Source: Chloranthus sessilifolius
Lineage: Eukaryota > Streptophyta > Magnoliopsida > Chloranthales > Chloranthaceae
Length of the DNA: 64,000 nucleotides
Direction: 5' to 3'
Assembly (NCBI GenBank): GCA_021018995.1
Contig: CM037590.1
Span: 70,217,597-70,281,596 of the forward strand
This document shows positions 11,299 to 23,222 of the stretch, piece after piece. Numbering within the stretch: position 1 is the stretch's first letter; every line of letters begins with the position of its first letter. The translations under genes were made by a program, and so were the position numbers. The notes beneath the pieces are model-generated. The model did not search any database. It had not been told where the DNA came from and saw only the letters and a list, made by a program, of their open reading frames with translations.

Positions 11299-11997
11299 GA
11301 AGCTCTTGTAATTGCTCCTTAAGCTCTTTCAACTCTGTCGGCGCCATTTTGTATGGTGCTTTCGATACTGGATCGGTACCTGGAGCTAATTCAATAGCAA
11401 ATTCTACTTCCCTATCAGGTGGTAGTCCTGGCAGCTCATCAGGAAACACATATGAAAATTCACAAACAATTGGTACTTCGGAAAGTGACATTTTATTCAC
11501 TTTCTGTTCATCACTTTGTATGAAAGCAATATACCCTTGAGCACCTTCATCAAGTAATTGTCGTGCTCGAATTGCAGATATCAGCGAAAAATTAGTCAAC
11601 GATACGCCATAAAATTTAGCTAATCTCTTCTTTTGAGGACGAAAAGAAACAATCTTCTTGCGACAATCAACGTTCGCATGGTGAGTGAACAACCAATCCA
11701 TGCCAAGGATCACATCATATTCTTGCATCGGTAATAAGATCAAATCAGCTACTGCTTCATATTCCCAGTAATCCTTGATTGAAACCATAATCGACCGGGA
11801 TACTTTATCAGTCGTAAGGGATTGTCCAGTTGGAAGGGTAACATCTAGAATAAAGTCAAGAGGTTCTGGAGTTCCTCCTATCTTCTTTAATTTTTCAGCA
11901 AACTGGGGTGTGACAAACGAGTGTGTAGATCCGGGATCTATCAAGACTCGTGCGTTATAACACAGATAAGCATCTTTTGGATATAATTGTAAAATAC
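11207..11997 (-). pseudogene. pol: T2 protease and RT start
   Basis: Retropepsin with IDPGSTHSFVTPQF (DPG instead of DSG, as in T3 and T4), then EYDVILGMDWL, and the RT entry FPDELPGLPPDREVEFAIELAPGT and [15 protein letters not shown]. The frame shifts near 11280, leaving a wrong-frame tail. If the intron at 11998-12173 is real, the exon starts at 11997 and reads in frame to the protease motif with no Met needed; the first Met is at 11944. Confidence 0.88.
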
Positions 11998-12173
11998 CTA
12001 AAGCATATAGACTAATGTTAGTTATATTACCTATTTATGTCAAATATTTAAAATAATAAATATGTCAATCCAGGAATTTAGGATGTAATGTTCATAGTTA
12101 ACTATATGCACCTTCTCTATCTAAAATGATAATTAATTGTAAACTTTAATGTAAAATTAATGAACAGCCATAC
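11998..12173 (-). other. T2 candidate gag-protease intron (176 nt)
   Basis: The gap between gag and protease has donor ATTCAAG|GTATGG at 12173 and acceptor ATGCTTTAG|GTATT at 11998 on the minus strand. It is A/T-rich like plant introns. Removal bypasses the gag stop at about 12157 and joins gag to protease in frame at a Gly codon split after its first base, at the same residue as in T1, T3 and T4. Confidence 0.78.
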
Positions 12174-13515
12174 CTTGAATGATCTCATGGCTAGTCTTTG
12201 CATCTGTTGTAGTGAGAGCATAAGCTCGGCCTTGTACCGTAGGCTGTGCCGATCGTAACACTGGTCCTGCCTTTGTCGCTATTCCGACCGTTTCTGAACA
12301 TTCTCGGATCCGATGTCCCATTTTGCCACATCGAAAATACGCACCAGAAGCTTTAAGACACTCATTGGTCTTGTGTGCCTTCCCACATTTCTTGTAAATT
12401 TCTTTGGAGGCAACTGATGACGCTATATAAGATCCCGTGCGAGAACCTGTCAGCCGTACTTGAGAAAACCCAGATGTACTTTGAGCCGCTAGTGAATAAG
12501 ACTGATTCGATACACGTGGAATCCTTGATGGTGCTGAGAATACCGATGGATTGTAAGGTCGTGCATATGCTCCTGCAGCCGGTTGAAATGCTATCTGTCC
12601 TTGAAATCGTTGTCGCTTATTAATTTGACCCGCACTATAAGACTGTGGAGCTTTCCTGGCCTTCTGCTTTTCGTCTCTCCTTTTGAACATGGTATCCACA
12701 TCGGTTTCCGCAATCAATGCCAATTTCATCATGTGGGCATAGGTCGTTGCCTGAAACAACGAAATACGCTCTTTGATTAGAGGTTTCAAACCCCTCTCAA
12801 ACTTTTGGGTTTTCATCAGCTCGATGGCTACTAACAACGGTGCAAAGCGAGAAAGACGAGTAAATTCTGATTCATATTCTCTAACTGCCATCTGCCCTTG
12901 TACCAATGTTGCAAATTGTACCTCGAGCTTATACCTTTTAGGCGCTAGAAAATATTTTTCATTAAAAGCCTTAGTGAATTCTGCCCATGTCCATGGTACT
13001 CCAGGCATCTGTGTTCTTTCGACAGACTGCCACCATGGCTCTACCTCACTCTCCAGTTTGTACACTGCCCAGCTCACTTTTTCATCCTCGGTACAAGTGA
13101 CTCGTTGCAGTACTTTCTCAATCTGCGTTAACCACTTCTCAGACTCCATTGGGTCATGCTGACCATAGAAACTTGGTGGTCGAAGTCGAATAAAGCCCGT
13201 AAAGCCCTCGGGATGTCGAACAGCAAGCATGGCCATAGTGTTGACCATAGTCTCCATCAACTGCGGATGGTGTCCCGCATTTTGTTCCATACCATGAACA
13301 CTTCCCATCAGTGGAGTATGTATCACTGGCGGAGTTTGTTCTGGCGGAGGATGCTCTGCAACATTCTCCATTGTCGTTCGACTTTCAACCAGATGAGCAT
13401 TCTCACCACTTTTCGAAGCAATGTCATGCTCGTACCCAACTACTAGGATAGTATTCGGTCCAGTGCGATGAGGCAACAGCAGTCTACCCCTGCCTCTTCC
13501 ATGATGTAAAGGCAT
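12174..13515 (-). CDS. gag: T2 Gag polyprotein (open, Cys-depleted knuckles)
   Basis: Open frame from Met 13515 to the donor; without splicing it ends at 12157 (452 codons). Gag domain blocks: FIRLRPPSFYGQHDPMESEKWL, VSWAVYKLESEVEPWWQS, FNEKYFLAPKRYKLEVQFATL, REYESEFTRLSRFAP, then a basic Gln-rich linker. There are two zinc-knuckle remnants (YKKCGKAHKTNEC, YFRCGKMGHRIREC); in each the first Cys is Tyr by a TGC/TGT to TAC/TAT change, so RNA binding is probably lost though the frame is open. The C-terminal RAYALTTTDAKTSHEIIQG matches the other copies. Confidence 0.85.
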
Positions 13516-14873
13516 CTTAACCTAATCAAATAAAAACTTGATTAGACATACAACTCAATCTAACTCCTAGGTAAGTGGCCCGAGTGCCAGGTGACTTTGT
13601 ACATTGGTCATTTCTAGATGTGTGGAATCATCATACGTGTTGTCTGACAAGTGTGCCATGATCTAATGATTTGGTGATTGGGATGAAAAATGATCTCTAT
13701 CAAGCAGCGTCTTAAATTAACGGCTACAATATAAATCTAATATATCGTTAATTTTAGATGGCCTTTAACTTTTTTGAATTAGTCAATGAAGATCGCACAC
13801 TCGATTTAATAGACAAAATCACACGAAACACGTAATGGTTTCACATGACATGCATCTCAAAAAGTTACCTAAGTACCAAGAGCGTTGGCATTCAGGCCGC
13901 TTCCTAATATCAACTACTGAAATATTGGACGTGTGCCAATTGTCCTTTGTAGGTTTCCCTGGATGTCTTTCCAAGGAGATTCTTGAGGTATGCTTTCATA
14001 GATGTGATACTATTTAACCATTACAGTCCTTAAGACTTGCAATAAGTCGAAATATTCTTCCTGCTTTAACTAAAGCTGCGCTCGACCACCGAAATTGGCA
14101 GCAATAAGATTGTCACACAAGTTTGTGAATTATTTCTCAACTACCTCTCATAATTAAATACTAAATATAAATGTTTTTTAGTTCACTATAAAATATAGTG
14201 AATGCCATACATGTTATTACACATCTTTAAAATGAGAAATAAATATATAATCCGGAATTCAGATTCATTAAGGATTTTTATTTTTTTTTGGAATGTATTA
14301 TTAGGTATTCAGCACGAGTGCCAGGTGACCTGATACTCGGGGCCAGCTTTTGGGATCTGTGCCACATGGAAATATCCAGCTGATTTGAAGTCCATGAAGT
14401 AATAATTTTGGGTGCAAAAAATTGAAATGAGACATGATCTCTATCATCTGATTCAGGACAGTCAGAGGCCATAAATAATTTGATGGTATGCTGGATTTAC
14501 AGGATGCCGACAATTTTTGTGACAGATCACTTTCCTATGAAAAATTTTTGTACTAAAAATCTTTATATCATGGCCTTCAAATCAGACGGAACTAATTGTG
14601 TTTCCAAGTGACATACATCTCAAAACGTGGCCCGAGTATTACGTGGAGCTGAGTGGCTAATATTTACCTTTTTTACCAAGGAGACAAAAAATAAGGAAAA
14701 TTATTGGTTCTTATGTTTTCTTCCCAACATAAATTATAAGAAGGCAGTGTGAGTAGACCAATGGGGAGTCCACAACTGGTGAGTTGGATGGTCTGTTTTT
14801 CTATGTTCACTAGCTTGGGAGTATCCAAACTTCTAAACTTTTACTTCTCTCTAGGAATCCCCAAAGAAATTAG
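13516..14873. other. Unclassified sequence with diverged direct duplication
   Basis: No gene, LTR boundary or primer site recognised. It contains two diverged copies of a block of about 280-310 bp (about 13581-13862 and 14315-14625). Three words recur in the same order: CGAGTGCCAGGTGAC (13581, 14315), ATGATCTCTATCA (13690, 14434) and TGACAT(G/A)CATCTCAAAA (13846, 14609). It may be older repeat DNA into which the Tat element inserted. Confidence 0.55.
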
Positions 14874-14878
14874 TGGAG
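14874..14878. repeat. Left target site duplication of R (TGGAG)
   Basis: TGGAG lies directly before the LTR end at 14879 and is repeated at 31217-31221 directly after the other LTR end, the 5-bp duplication made by Ty3/gypsy integrase. Confidence 0.93.
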
Positions 14879-16505
14879 TGTACAATCGTGAGATTTTTGA
14901 CGATCCCTATCGCGACGAAGCGCTCTCTAACGATGAAACATATAGAGTCGCCACCCGAAACTTTCGGTGTCTCGGGATACCTAATTCATTTTTATGAGCA
15001 CCTAAGTGCTAAAAATATGACTCTGAATCCGGTCCATACCAAAGGCTCTTGGGTAGGGGCTTCGGTTATCGATCGGGAAAGTGTTAGGCACTCGATCAAC
15101 CTGCTTAATGCGGTCTCTACTTATGACCAAAAATAAAATGATGTAAAAGAAAAGGAAATAGTTCCCTCTTGCCCAAATGGGCCTCCAATGCTATTTGTGC
15201 CCCTCCATTCCTACCGAAAATTCGGCGGCATAACGACACAAATGAAAGGGTAGGAGAATGCCCAAAAAGAGATAGGAGAGGAAAGGGGAGAGCCGGAGCC
15301 CTCGAGCCCTTGTAGCACCGTAGGAGAGCCTTGCGTGGCTTGCTTGGAGGAGCTTTTGAAGGCTTAGATGGTAGAAAAACTGGTTCTAACTACTAAGGCT
15401 TACTAGCTAAGGGAGGGAGAAGAGAGGCTAGGGGATCAGATCACACACACCTAGGCTATGTGTTTTGGAAGTAAGAACAAGCTTGGAAGAGGTTTCGGAA
15501 TTCTGAAATTTTGAGGAAAAATAGTGCACCAAAGGGAGGAAGAACTTTTCACTTAGAGCTCTTTCTCTCTTAAGCAAAATTCTCAACCCTTAAACCAAGA
15601 GGAGGGGGGCTCTATTTATAGGAAAATGGTGGATTAGGAGGCTTCTTAAATGCTAATTGGGGTTAGCAATTAGATAATCTCAAATCTAAGGTTTCCTAGG
15701 ATTTTGAGAGCTTTGAAAGGTGTGAAGGTGGTTCTAATGGTGGATGATGGGGTGAGGCTTTAAGCCACTTAAGGGTTGTAAATAGGCATGAAATGGGTGC
15801 AACAGGACTACCAAAACACACCTCAAGGACTGAGGTGGTCAACAAGTCAAACCCTAAACATGAAATCCAAGGCAAAACCCAACAGTTACTATTCATATGT
15901 CTGGCGCAACTAATAGTTACGCCAGGCAAATGTACAGTAAAACAGTAGTGTACAGTAGCCTGGAAGTTGGCCTCCCGAGGGGTGGGGGACCCATTTATAC
16001 CTAGCGCAACTATTAGTTGCGCCAGGCCATTTCTGGGGGAAAAAAACCTAGCGCAACTAATAGTTGCACCAGGCAAATTCAGGGGAAAATTGACTTGGCG
16101 CAACTATTAGTCATGCCAGGCAAAAATCCTGAAATTCTGCCCGATATTTGAATCGCCATAACTTTTGATATACAACTCCAATTGAGGCGATTCTTGGCTC
16201 CTTAGAAAGCTGGAGAAGTCCTCTTTCCAATGGTATATGATGTGATATCAGTAAAAGACCTCAGCTATTCCTGGTGCACCACTCATCATCCATTACCCGG
16301 GAAGGTTAGGTTTGGAGTTTAGAATGGGTTCTAAGGGTCGGGACTGGTTTCTAAAGGTTTGGGATAGGTTCCTAAGGGATCTAGGGTGATTCCTAAGGGT
16401 TTAGGGTGATTCCTAAGGGTTCTATACATGCCATCAAAAGCTCGAAAATACGTCTCTCTCGAAATGTGTTTCGATCGGGCCTTGGACCAAATTTAGGTGT
16501 CTACA
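14879..16505 (-). repeat. R 3' LTR (1627 bp)
   Basis: On the minus strand it starts TGTAGACACC at 16505 and ends at 14879 (plus strand TGTACAATCG). It is homologous to 29651-31216, the latter being about 60 bp shorter, mostly through loss of one palindrome region near 30680. Four palindromic modules lie at 15901-16120. Confidence 0.94.
15900..16120. repeat. Four palindromic modules in R 3' LTR
   Basis: Copies at 15901-15925, 16000-16026, 16047-16073 and 16094-16120 of a 27-base near-palindrome: arm CCTGGCGCAACTA, one central base, then the complementary arm TAGTTGCGCCAGG. Copies differ by one to four substitutions. They could form strong hairpins in RNA or cruciforms in DNA. Confidence 0.9.
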
Positions 16506-16520
16506 GATGCCCCTCTTTGG
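16506..16520 (-). other. R polypurine tract
   Basis: The minus strand reads CCAAAGAGGGGCATC immediately before the LTR start TGTAGACACC, a purine-rich plus-strand primer in the expected place. Confidence 0.8.
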
Positions 16521-19300
16521 TATCTGATCACTAGTGATCGTATGCCAAAGAAAAGAGACATCCAAAGAGGCCCAAGGCATTACTGGCGGGTCTGTTGTAT
16601 TCAGAACGAACTTCAAACATCAAGTGAGTAACACGGTGAGAAAACGAAAGCCCTAGAGTGCCAGGCTAATCATTCGTTTCTCGAGGTCATCGGTTCCCAT
16701 GCGCTTAGCGACATTACTAGGCATAACCGAGATAGCATGAGTTGCGAACTCCCTATAGTCGGGAAAGACATTCACTTCTCGAGATGTTTTGAAGGTGATT
16801 GATGTTTAAGATTCATTCTGAATGCAACAACTTCATAAGTAAGAGGGGTGATCGACCCACATTCAAAGATAGGTGCGAAGTAAACATACGCAAGGCTCCA
16901 TATTTTGCGTCCAATCTTACAAGGCATTTGATGACCTCATTAGATTATTCGCGGGTGCCCCTGCAGAAAGCAGGGTTCGAGATCTTTGGGCGAACCCATC
17001 AATCCCAAAGTTTATTTAGCATGACCACCTGAGCGAAGTGAATAGATGTCACAACGCTTTTTAGGAGTGTGTGCCATTTTTCAAAGCGTGCCCCAGATTC
17101 ACATGACCCAGAGTATCCAGTTTCGACTTCCTTGAACAAATCCAGCCAAACATTGGGCACCTCCCAAAAGGGGACATCCAATCCTGGCCTCTGTTGACAA
17201 TGATCATAATCATCAATTAACTATGCATAATCATGCACCCATCATGGGCAATAAGTAACAACAAAGGCGATGGAAGCCCCGATCCGGACCCACCCGGGTA
17301 CAATTTACAAGGACAAACTACCATCATACGGATACCCAGACGCATGGCGTACCCTTTATAGGAATACCGCTGTCCATACAGGTTTTAAGCCTGCAGAAAA
17401 TAAAAGGAAAATGAACCCTTCTGAATGCATGGTTGCACATAGTTTGATTGACACATAATTTCATTCTCAACAGGTTGGTCTCAACCAACGATTGACCTTT
17501 TTCAATGGAGAATCTGAAGCTTAAGACAACTCAAGTTCACACAAATCCAAAACAGAGCGCTCATCGCTCAAAAGATTTAGCAGTGGAGTTGACCCAATCG
17601 AAACATTGACTGTTTGACTGGGACTGACACCGTTGCTCCTACTTTGAAGTAGGATCCATGGATCCAAGGCGAACCTTTGACCTAGGACATTAATTTTGCA
17701 CATCTGCGTTGTCGATAAAATATTGACATTTTACCGCATCGAAACACGCATGTGCGTCGCTATGCGTAGCATGAAAACATAAATTTCTTTTTCTTTTCAA
17801 AATGATTTTCATTTTTTTGTTAGACCTGACATCGGTGGTGAGATGCTTTATCTGATTTATCCACTGAGAAGTTGCCTGCTTCGAAGGTTTGGACCGTGTG
17901 ATGTTCCTGCACATTCTCGAGAAAATGTCAGTCCCTTTTTTTGTTTATACATATAAAGAAAATACATCCTAAACAATAAAAGAAAAAGTAGATTTCTACC
18001 TATATTTTTCATTTTCAAGATATTTTTTTGGATTTTTATTTTTTGGAGATTTTTTGTTATTTTTCTTCATTTTTTAGATTGAAATATGATGCTGAAAATA
18101 TGTACATGAAAATGAGTAGAAATATATACACAGTTTTTTGTGTTTTGATTTTTCTTGATTTTTTTTATTTTTGGCTTTTTTCCGTCTTTTTTTTTTATGC
18201 CTTGATAGTGAGACGGAGTAACGGGTCCCATTTTCAGCATAGTCAAACTCTTTCATGCAGTCGGACCTGAGTGAGTTTCCAGATTTTACCAAGGCCAGAA
18301 CGTTGATCCCTTTGGATTGAGTTAAACCTTTCTCCTTGCCTCGGGTCATACATTTGATGGTGTGGGTTTCACAAAGACAATTATGGTCGGGACCCGATTC
18401 GAACTAGCATGAGCGGCCCAGTCAGACAAGAGGGTATAGGAAGAGTAACAAAAGGGTTCCTCAAACATCAATCTTCTCAATCAGTCCAAACCTTTCTTTT
18501 TCAATTTTTTTTTTCTTTCTTTTTTTTTATCTCCCTTTTTTTTACCCGTGGCGCCCTTTCGGGTTTTCACCACGTCCATGGGTTGAGCCCTCTTACCCCA
18601 AGCGCTCTTTCGGGTTTTCACCTGGTCCACGCAAGCCCGCTGTTTTTACCCGTAATGCCCTTTCAAGTTTTCACCACGTCCATCTTGCTTTGAGCTTATA
18701 TTTTTATTTTATTCTTTTATTCTTTTTATTTTCTTTTCTTTTTTTCAACAGCCACGACATAGACCTTGATTCCGTCATAGCCGGTTGGATGGGGTTCTGG
18801 TGTCGTCTCACGACTCGGCTCATATTGACTTAACCGATATTATGACTGCTTGCGAACCTACAAAGAGGGCTTCCTTCAGGGTGTAGCTTGGCCATGGGTT
18901 AGGTTAGGATTTGAAGGTATGCTGGGTTAAAAGAATTTCCTTGATACGACTTCAGTTTTCTCAGCATACTTTCTTCCTTGGGGATTTTACTGTACATGCC
19001 CCGTGATTCTTCTAAATTTTTTTTATTCTTTTTGCTTCATTTCAAGCAATCTCTTTTTGAGTTTTTGCTTTTTCGATTTTTTTAGATTTTGATAGTAACT
19101 CTGCTTCATCTTTTCTCTCTTTTTTTTTGTATATGTACACTTATATATATATATATATATTGGAAGAATAGGTTTATTGAAAGAAAGGCCCAGGCTCAAA
19201 TGGGGTAGCAAAGGATATCATCATTTTTAGGGATGTTTTTGGGCTACTATGCTTGGAATGATTGCCTCTTTTGGGTGGTTCTTAAACAGTCACGTATCTG
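16521..19300 (-). other. R long 3' untranslated region
   Basis: About 2.8 kb between integrase and the polypurine tract without a supported gene. It contains T-rich tracts (17930-18190 and 18480-18750 on the plus strand), a (TA)n run at about 19141-19160, and a three-copy repeat of about 52 bp at 18542-18690. Short ORFs here are low-complexity and do not resemble known proteins. Long non-coding 3' regions are usual in Tat elements. Confidence 0.75.
18542..18690. repeat. Three-copy tandem repeat (~52 bp)
   Basis: Units start near 18542, 18593 and 18646. Each holds TTACCC, CCCTTTCGGGTTTTCACC (or a close variant) and a CACGTCCAT-like end. Copies differ at several positions. Confidence 0.8.
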
Positions 19301-19309
19301 TTTCACTAA

Positions 19310-20600
19310 CACTTACCTTGTCGTGATGAACTAAGAGTAGAGCCGTCGAACGTATCCAGCGTTGATGGGCTCAGGAAGATGATCTCCGTCCATGGTGGCG
19401 AGGCGAATGGCGTATCCCGGCAACACTTCTCGAATGACGTATAGTCCTTCCCAATTCGGCTTAACTTTCCTCTTGGATCGGTGTGGAGGGATGGGAAGAT
19501 CTTCTTCAACACAGTGTCTCCTACCTTTAGATCTCGACCGCGGACACGTTTATTATAAGCGAGTGCGATTTTGGTAAACTTGAGTGTGGCATAAGGCTAG
19601 GAGTCTCTTTTCGTCCAGTAAGTTCAGCTGATCAAAGCGTGATCTCTCTCTTTCTGCTTCGGGTAAGCCTGATTTTATGAGGATTCGGAGCGAGGGCTTC
19701 AACCTCTACTGGGAGGACGGCCTCGGTTCCATACACAAGGGAGAATGGTGTTGCCCCTGTAGCGGTACAGATCGACGTTCGATAGGCCCACGAAGAAAAT
19801 GACAGCATTTCACTCCAATCTCGATAAGTCACGACCATCTTCTCAAGGATGCGGACGACTATCTTGTTCGCAGCTTCCACGGCTCCATTAGTTTGAGGCC
19901 GATAAGGGGATGAGCGATCGTGCTTGATCTTATATTGCTCGCAGAAGTCTCGGATGCACTTATTCGCAAAGTTTGTTCCGTTGTCCGTGATGATATCTTT
20001 GGGTACTCCAAATCGGCACACAATATTATTCTTGAGAAACTTCTCGACGTGACTGGCAGTGATGTTGGCATATGATGCTGCTTCTACCCACTTAGTGAAG
20101 TATTCAATGGCGACGAGGATGAATCGATGTTCGTTTGATGCTTTTGGATTAATCATTCCGACAACGTCAAGGCCCCAAGTAGCAAATGGCAAAGGAGTGG
20201 TCATGCAGTGAAGATCAATGGCAGGAACGTGTATCAGACTAGAGTGTTCTTGACACTTGTAGCATTTTTGAACATGCTTGCAACAATCCGATTCCATAGT
20301 GGTCCAGAAGTATCCTTGCCGCAAAATTTTTTTGGCGAGCATGTGACCGCTGACGTGGGCTCTGCATACTCCCTCATGGATTTCTTTCATAATATTAACC
20401 GCTTCTCTTTCAGTGAGGCACCTGAGTAAGATGTTATTGTATGATCGCTTGTAGAGGCATTCCCCGCAGATGACATAGCATGCTGCTAGACGTTGAATGG
20501 TTCGTCGATCCGTTTTGGATGTACCCTCTGGGAAAGTTAGGGTCTCGAGGAAATTCTTGATATCTGAGAACCAAGGTGGCTCATCATCAGGCTTTGTAGG
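19310..20600 (-). pseudogene. pol: R integrase
   Basis: The main open piece, 20390-19632 (252 codons), has the HHCC finger (HVSGHMLAKKILRQGYFW, then CCKHVQKCYKCQ), the catalytic core with WGLDVVGMI (Asp), ITDNGTNF (Asp) and the downstream SPYRPQTNGAVEAANK (Glu), then YGTEAVLPVEVE. The frame shifts near 19680, and the C-terminal NWEG.YVIREVLPG block is in another frame down to about 19310. The upstream linker, 20600-20391, stays in the main frame. It would insert the Tat cDNA and has no chromodomain. Confidence 0.9.
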
Positions 20601-20679
20601 TTCCTCAATCTAGAGGCAGAAGGCCGGCTCGTTCCTCTGCTCGATCACGATCGGTTTCATCTCAATACCATAGGAGATT

Positions 20680-21062
20680 TCAATCATTGACACCAAAGTT
20701 GCTAATGCGTCTGTAAAGCAATTCCTTATCCGGGGGACGTATGAGAAAGTCACATCTTGGAAGCAAGCTATCAGATCTTCGAGGTGTTCATGATAGGGGA
20801 TCAGTTTCTCGTCTTTCGTCTTTCAGTCACCATTCGTCTGACATATGATTAACTGTGAATCGCCAAATACTCGAAGGTGGGTTACATTCAGATCGAGAGC
20901 TGCCTGCAGACCAGCAGCGCAAACTTCGTACTCAGCCATATTGTTAGTGCAAGGGAAGTTGAGCTTGATAGAGACCGGTACATGAGATCCTTTTGGTGAA
21001 ATTAGGATGGCGCCAACTCCTTTGCCCTCGACATTTACTGCCCCGTCAAAGTGCATTACCCA
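20680..21062 (-). pseudogene. pol: R additional RNase H (aRH)
   Basis: Archaeal/plant-like RNase H domain that diagnoses Tat: MHFDGAVNVEGKGVGAILISP (first Asp), NNMAEYEVCAAGLQAAL (catalytic Glu), LRVFGDSQLIICQ (Asp), then ADAL-like FTDALATL. A TGA at 20825-20823, probably from TGG, and a TAG near 20610 interrupt the frame. It lies between the retroviral-type RNase H and integrase and is thought to supplement or replace the older RNase H. Confidence 0.9.
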
Positions 21063-21179
21063 TGATTCTTCTGCTTCTTATGTATCGTCTTCCGTCATGA
21101 ACAAGATATCTTCATCTGGGAATTCGGTTCTTAACGGCTCATAGTCAAGTAAAGGATTATCAGCAAGATGATCAGCAAG

Positions 21180-21470
21180 CGCCTACCCCTTAATATATTT
21201 CTGAGTGACGTACGTGATGTCGAACTCAGATAATAAAAGTTGTCATCGTGCGGTTCGTCCAGTGAGAGCTGACTTTTCAAATAGGTACTTCAAAGGGTCC
21301 ATTCGGGCTAAGAGCAGAACGGCTTGAGATAGCAAATAGTGGCGGAGCCTTTGAGTAGCCCATACAAGAGCTATGCATGCTTTCTCCAAATGAGAGTAGC
21401 GCGTCTCGTAATCAGTAAACTTATTGCTCATATAGTAAATAGCCTGCTCTCCTCTTCTTGTTTCATCGTG
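21180..21470 (-). pseudogene. pol: R original RNase H domain
   Basis: NKFTDYETRYSHLEKACIALVWA and RLRHYLLSQAVLLLARMDPLKYLFEK are the Ty3-type RNase H downstream of RT. A stop in place of Gln lies near 21470, one in place of Trp near 21242 and one near 21190. The frame is the same as RT and aRH. Confidence 0.85.
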
Positions 21471-22337
21471 CTACCCCAAAACACATCCCATCGAAACTTC
21501 CGTCGTGGAGAGATACATCAAGAGTGGTCTCCCTGGCTCAGATGGTACCAAAACAGGTGGATTAAGGAGGTAGCCTTTGATTTTTTCGAACGCTGCTTGA
21601 CAATCGCCTTTCCATTCAATGGGCGAATTCTTCCTTAGTAACTTGAAGATCGGCGTGCAGATCGGAGTTAGCTGTGCAATGAACCGACTGATATACTGTA
21701 TTCCGCCCAAGAACCCTCTAACTTCCTTCTCAGTAGCCGGTGGCGGCATTTCAGTGATGGCTTTGACTTTGACGGAGTGGACCTCGATCCCTCTCCTGCT
21801 GACGATGAATCCTAAAAGTTTCCCCGACATGGCGCCAAATGCGCACTTTTGTGGATTCAGGCGTAACCAATACTTTCTCAGCCTTTCAAACAGCTTCTGA
21901 AGGTTTATCAAGTGGTTGCTCCATTTTGGTGATTTGGCTATCATGTCATCGACATACACTTCGATCTCTTGGTGCATTATGTCATGAAATAGTGCAGTCA
22001 TAGCTCTCTGGTATGTTGCACCGGCATTCTTTAGCCCGAATGGCATGACTCGATAGCAAAAGGTTCCCCAGGGGGTAATGAACGTTGTCTTCTCAAGATC
22101 AATCTCTGTCATTTTGATCTGATTGTATCCTGAGAATCCATCCATAAAAGAAAGCATCCCGTGCTTAGCTGTGTTATCAATCAAGATGTCGATGTGTGAC
22201 AGTGGTAAATCCTCCTTTGGGCTTGCTCTATTTAAATTGCTGAAATCGATACACATGCTGACCTTTCCATCCTTCTTTGGTACAGGTACGATATTAGCTA
22301 GCCACTGCGGGTACTTGGATACCATGAGAAACCCCAT
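21471..22337 (-). pseudogene. pol: R reverse transcriptase
   Basis: 288 codons. Blocks: IVPVPKKDGKVSMCIDFSNLNRA, FMDGFSGYNQI, FCYRVMPFGLKNAGATYQRAM, the catalytic VYVDDMIAKS, and LGFIVSRRGIEV with VRGFLGGIQYISRFI of the thumb. The Met at 22337 is not the true start: the same frame continues upstream through stops near 22340, 22370, 22480 and 22650, where relatives of the block EVIK-YDMGFL have Gln or Trp. Active-site residues are intact. Confidence 0.93.
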
Positions 22338-23195
22338 GTCATACTACTTGATGACCTCGTCTTTGACTTTCAGCATCTATTCGGGTCGGAGACGTCTCAA
22401 CTTCTGCTTGACTGGCTTCATATCAGGGTAGAGAGGCAACTCATGCTCAACCAAATCGGTATCCAGACCAGGCATGTCCTCATACGATCAGGCAAAAACG
22501 TCTTGGTATGATCGAAGGAAGTCGATCATGCTCTTTCTTTCCTCAAGAGACAGTGATGTTCCAATTTTGGTTATCCTGGGAACCTCTTCAGTTCCTAGAT
22601 TGACGTCCTCGGTCTCTTCAACAATGGGGGTAGGGCCGTGCTCAAAGTCGGCAAATCAGTCAAGGAGCTCATCGGGGAGCTCCTCGAAGGGGACATCCTC
22701 GTCCAGACTCGTGATCCCTACCTCTTCTTGTATTTCTATGGGGAAGGGGTGGATTTCACGTGGGACGGGTATTTTGATTAAGGCATCCTTTTGTGGGACA
22801 TTTTCTGAGATTTTAAATGACAATATTTTTGGACTTTTGATTTTTTCAATGTTTTTAGAATTTTTATTTTCTACTATGTTTTTTAGATTTTTGTTTTCTT
22901 CAGAGACGGGCCCTTGGCAAGGCGAGTTTGCGTATATACAAGGTATTGCCTGCCAAGGGCTTATCTCACTTTTTATAGGTTGTTTTTTTTGAAAAACAGG
23001 CGCCAAACTTTAGGCCACTTCCTGCTTCCAGAGTTTGGGGAAAAGATGCCCGATTCGTACGAGGGCAGCTTCTTTACTGTTGGGATGGAGGTCTTGGTGA
23101 TATGGCTCATTGGAGTCAGCCTCTATCATATTGATCCCCATTTCATCTGAGATCATGTCCTCAAACGATAACTCGGTTTTATGGTGATTCACCAT
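22338..23195 (-). pseudogene. pol: R protease-RT linker
   Basis: In the same frame as protease and RT with scattered stops. 23195-23010 and 23006-22656 are open. A low-complexity Lys/Asn/Glu-rich part (SEENKNLKNIVENKNSKNIEK, 22905-22840) and an acidic part (DEDVPFEELPDELLD) precede the RT entry (LVEHELPLYPDMKPVKQKLRR). It has no catalytic motif and is probably a spacer with a processing site. Confidence 0.7.
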
Positions 23196-23222
23196 AGGGG
23201 GGGTTTGTTCAAATACCGACCG

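Larger units (their letters stand above)
7707..13515 (-). mobile_element. T2: family B Tekay-type element, 3' end and LTR damaged
   Basis: Minus-strand remnant of the family that includes T3 and T4: gag, intron-like gap, protease, RT, RNase H, integrase, then part of a 3' LTR. Its LTR start (TGTAATATC at 8815) resembles the T3 LTR start (TGTAATAACCC), with shared CCTCGGGATCCGTGCCCGA. The LTR is interrupted at 7706 by T1. The integrase tail, chromodomain, polypurine tract and any extra ORF are missing between about 8816 and 8830. No 5' LTR or primer site is found upstream of gag. Confidence 0.88.

Noticed and set aside
19141..19160. (TA)n run as a regulatory site
   Set aside because: Simple repeat in a long non-coding region, nothing further to support a function.
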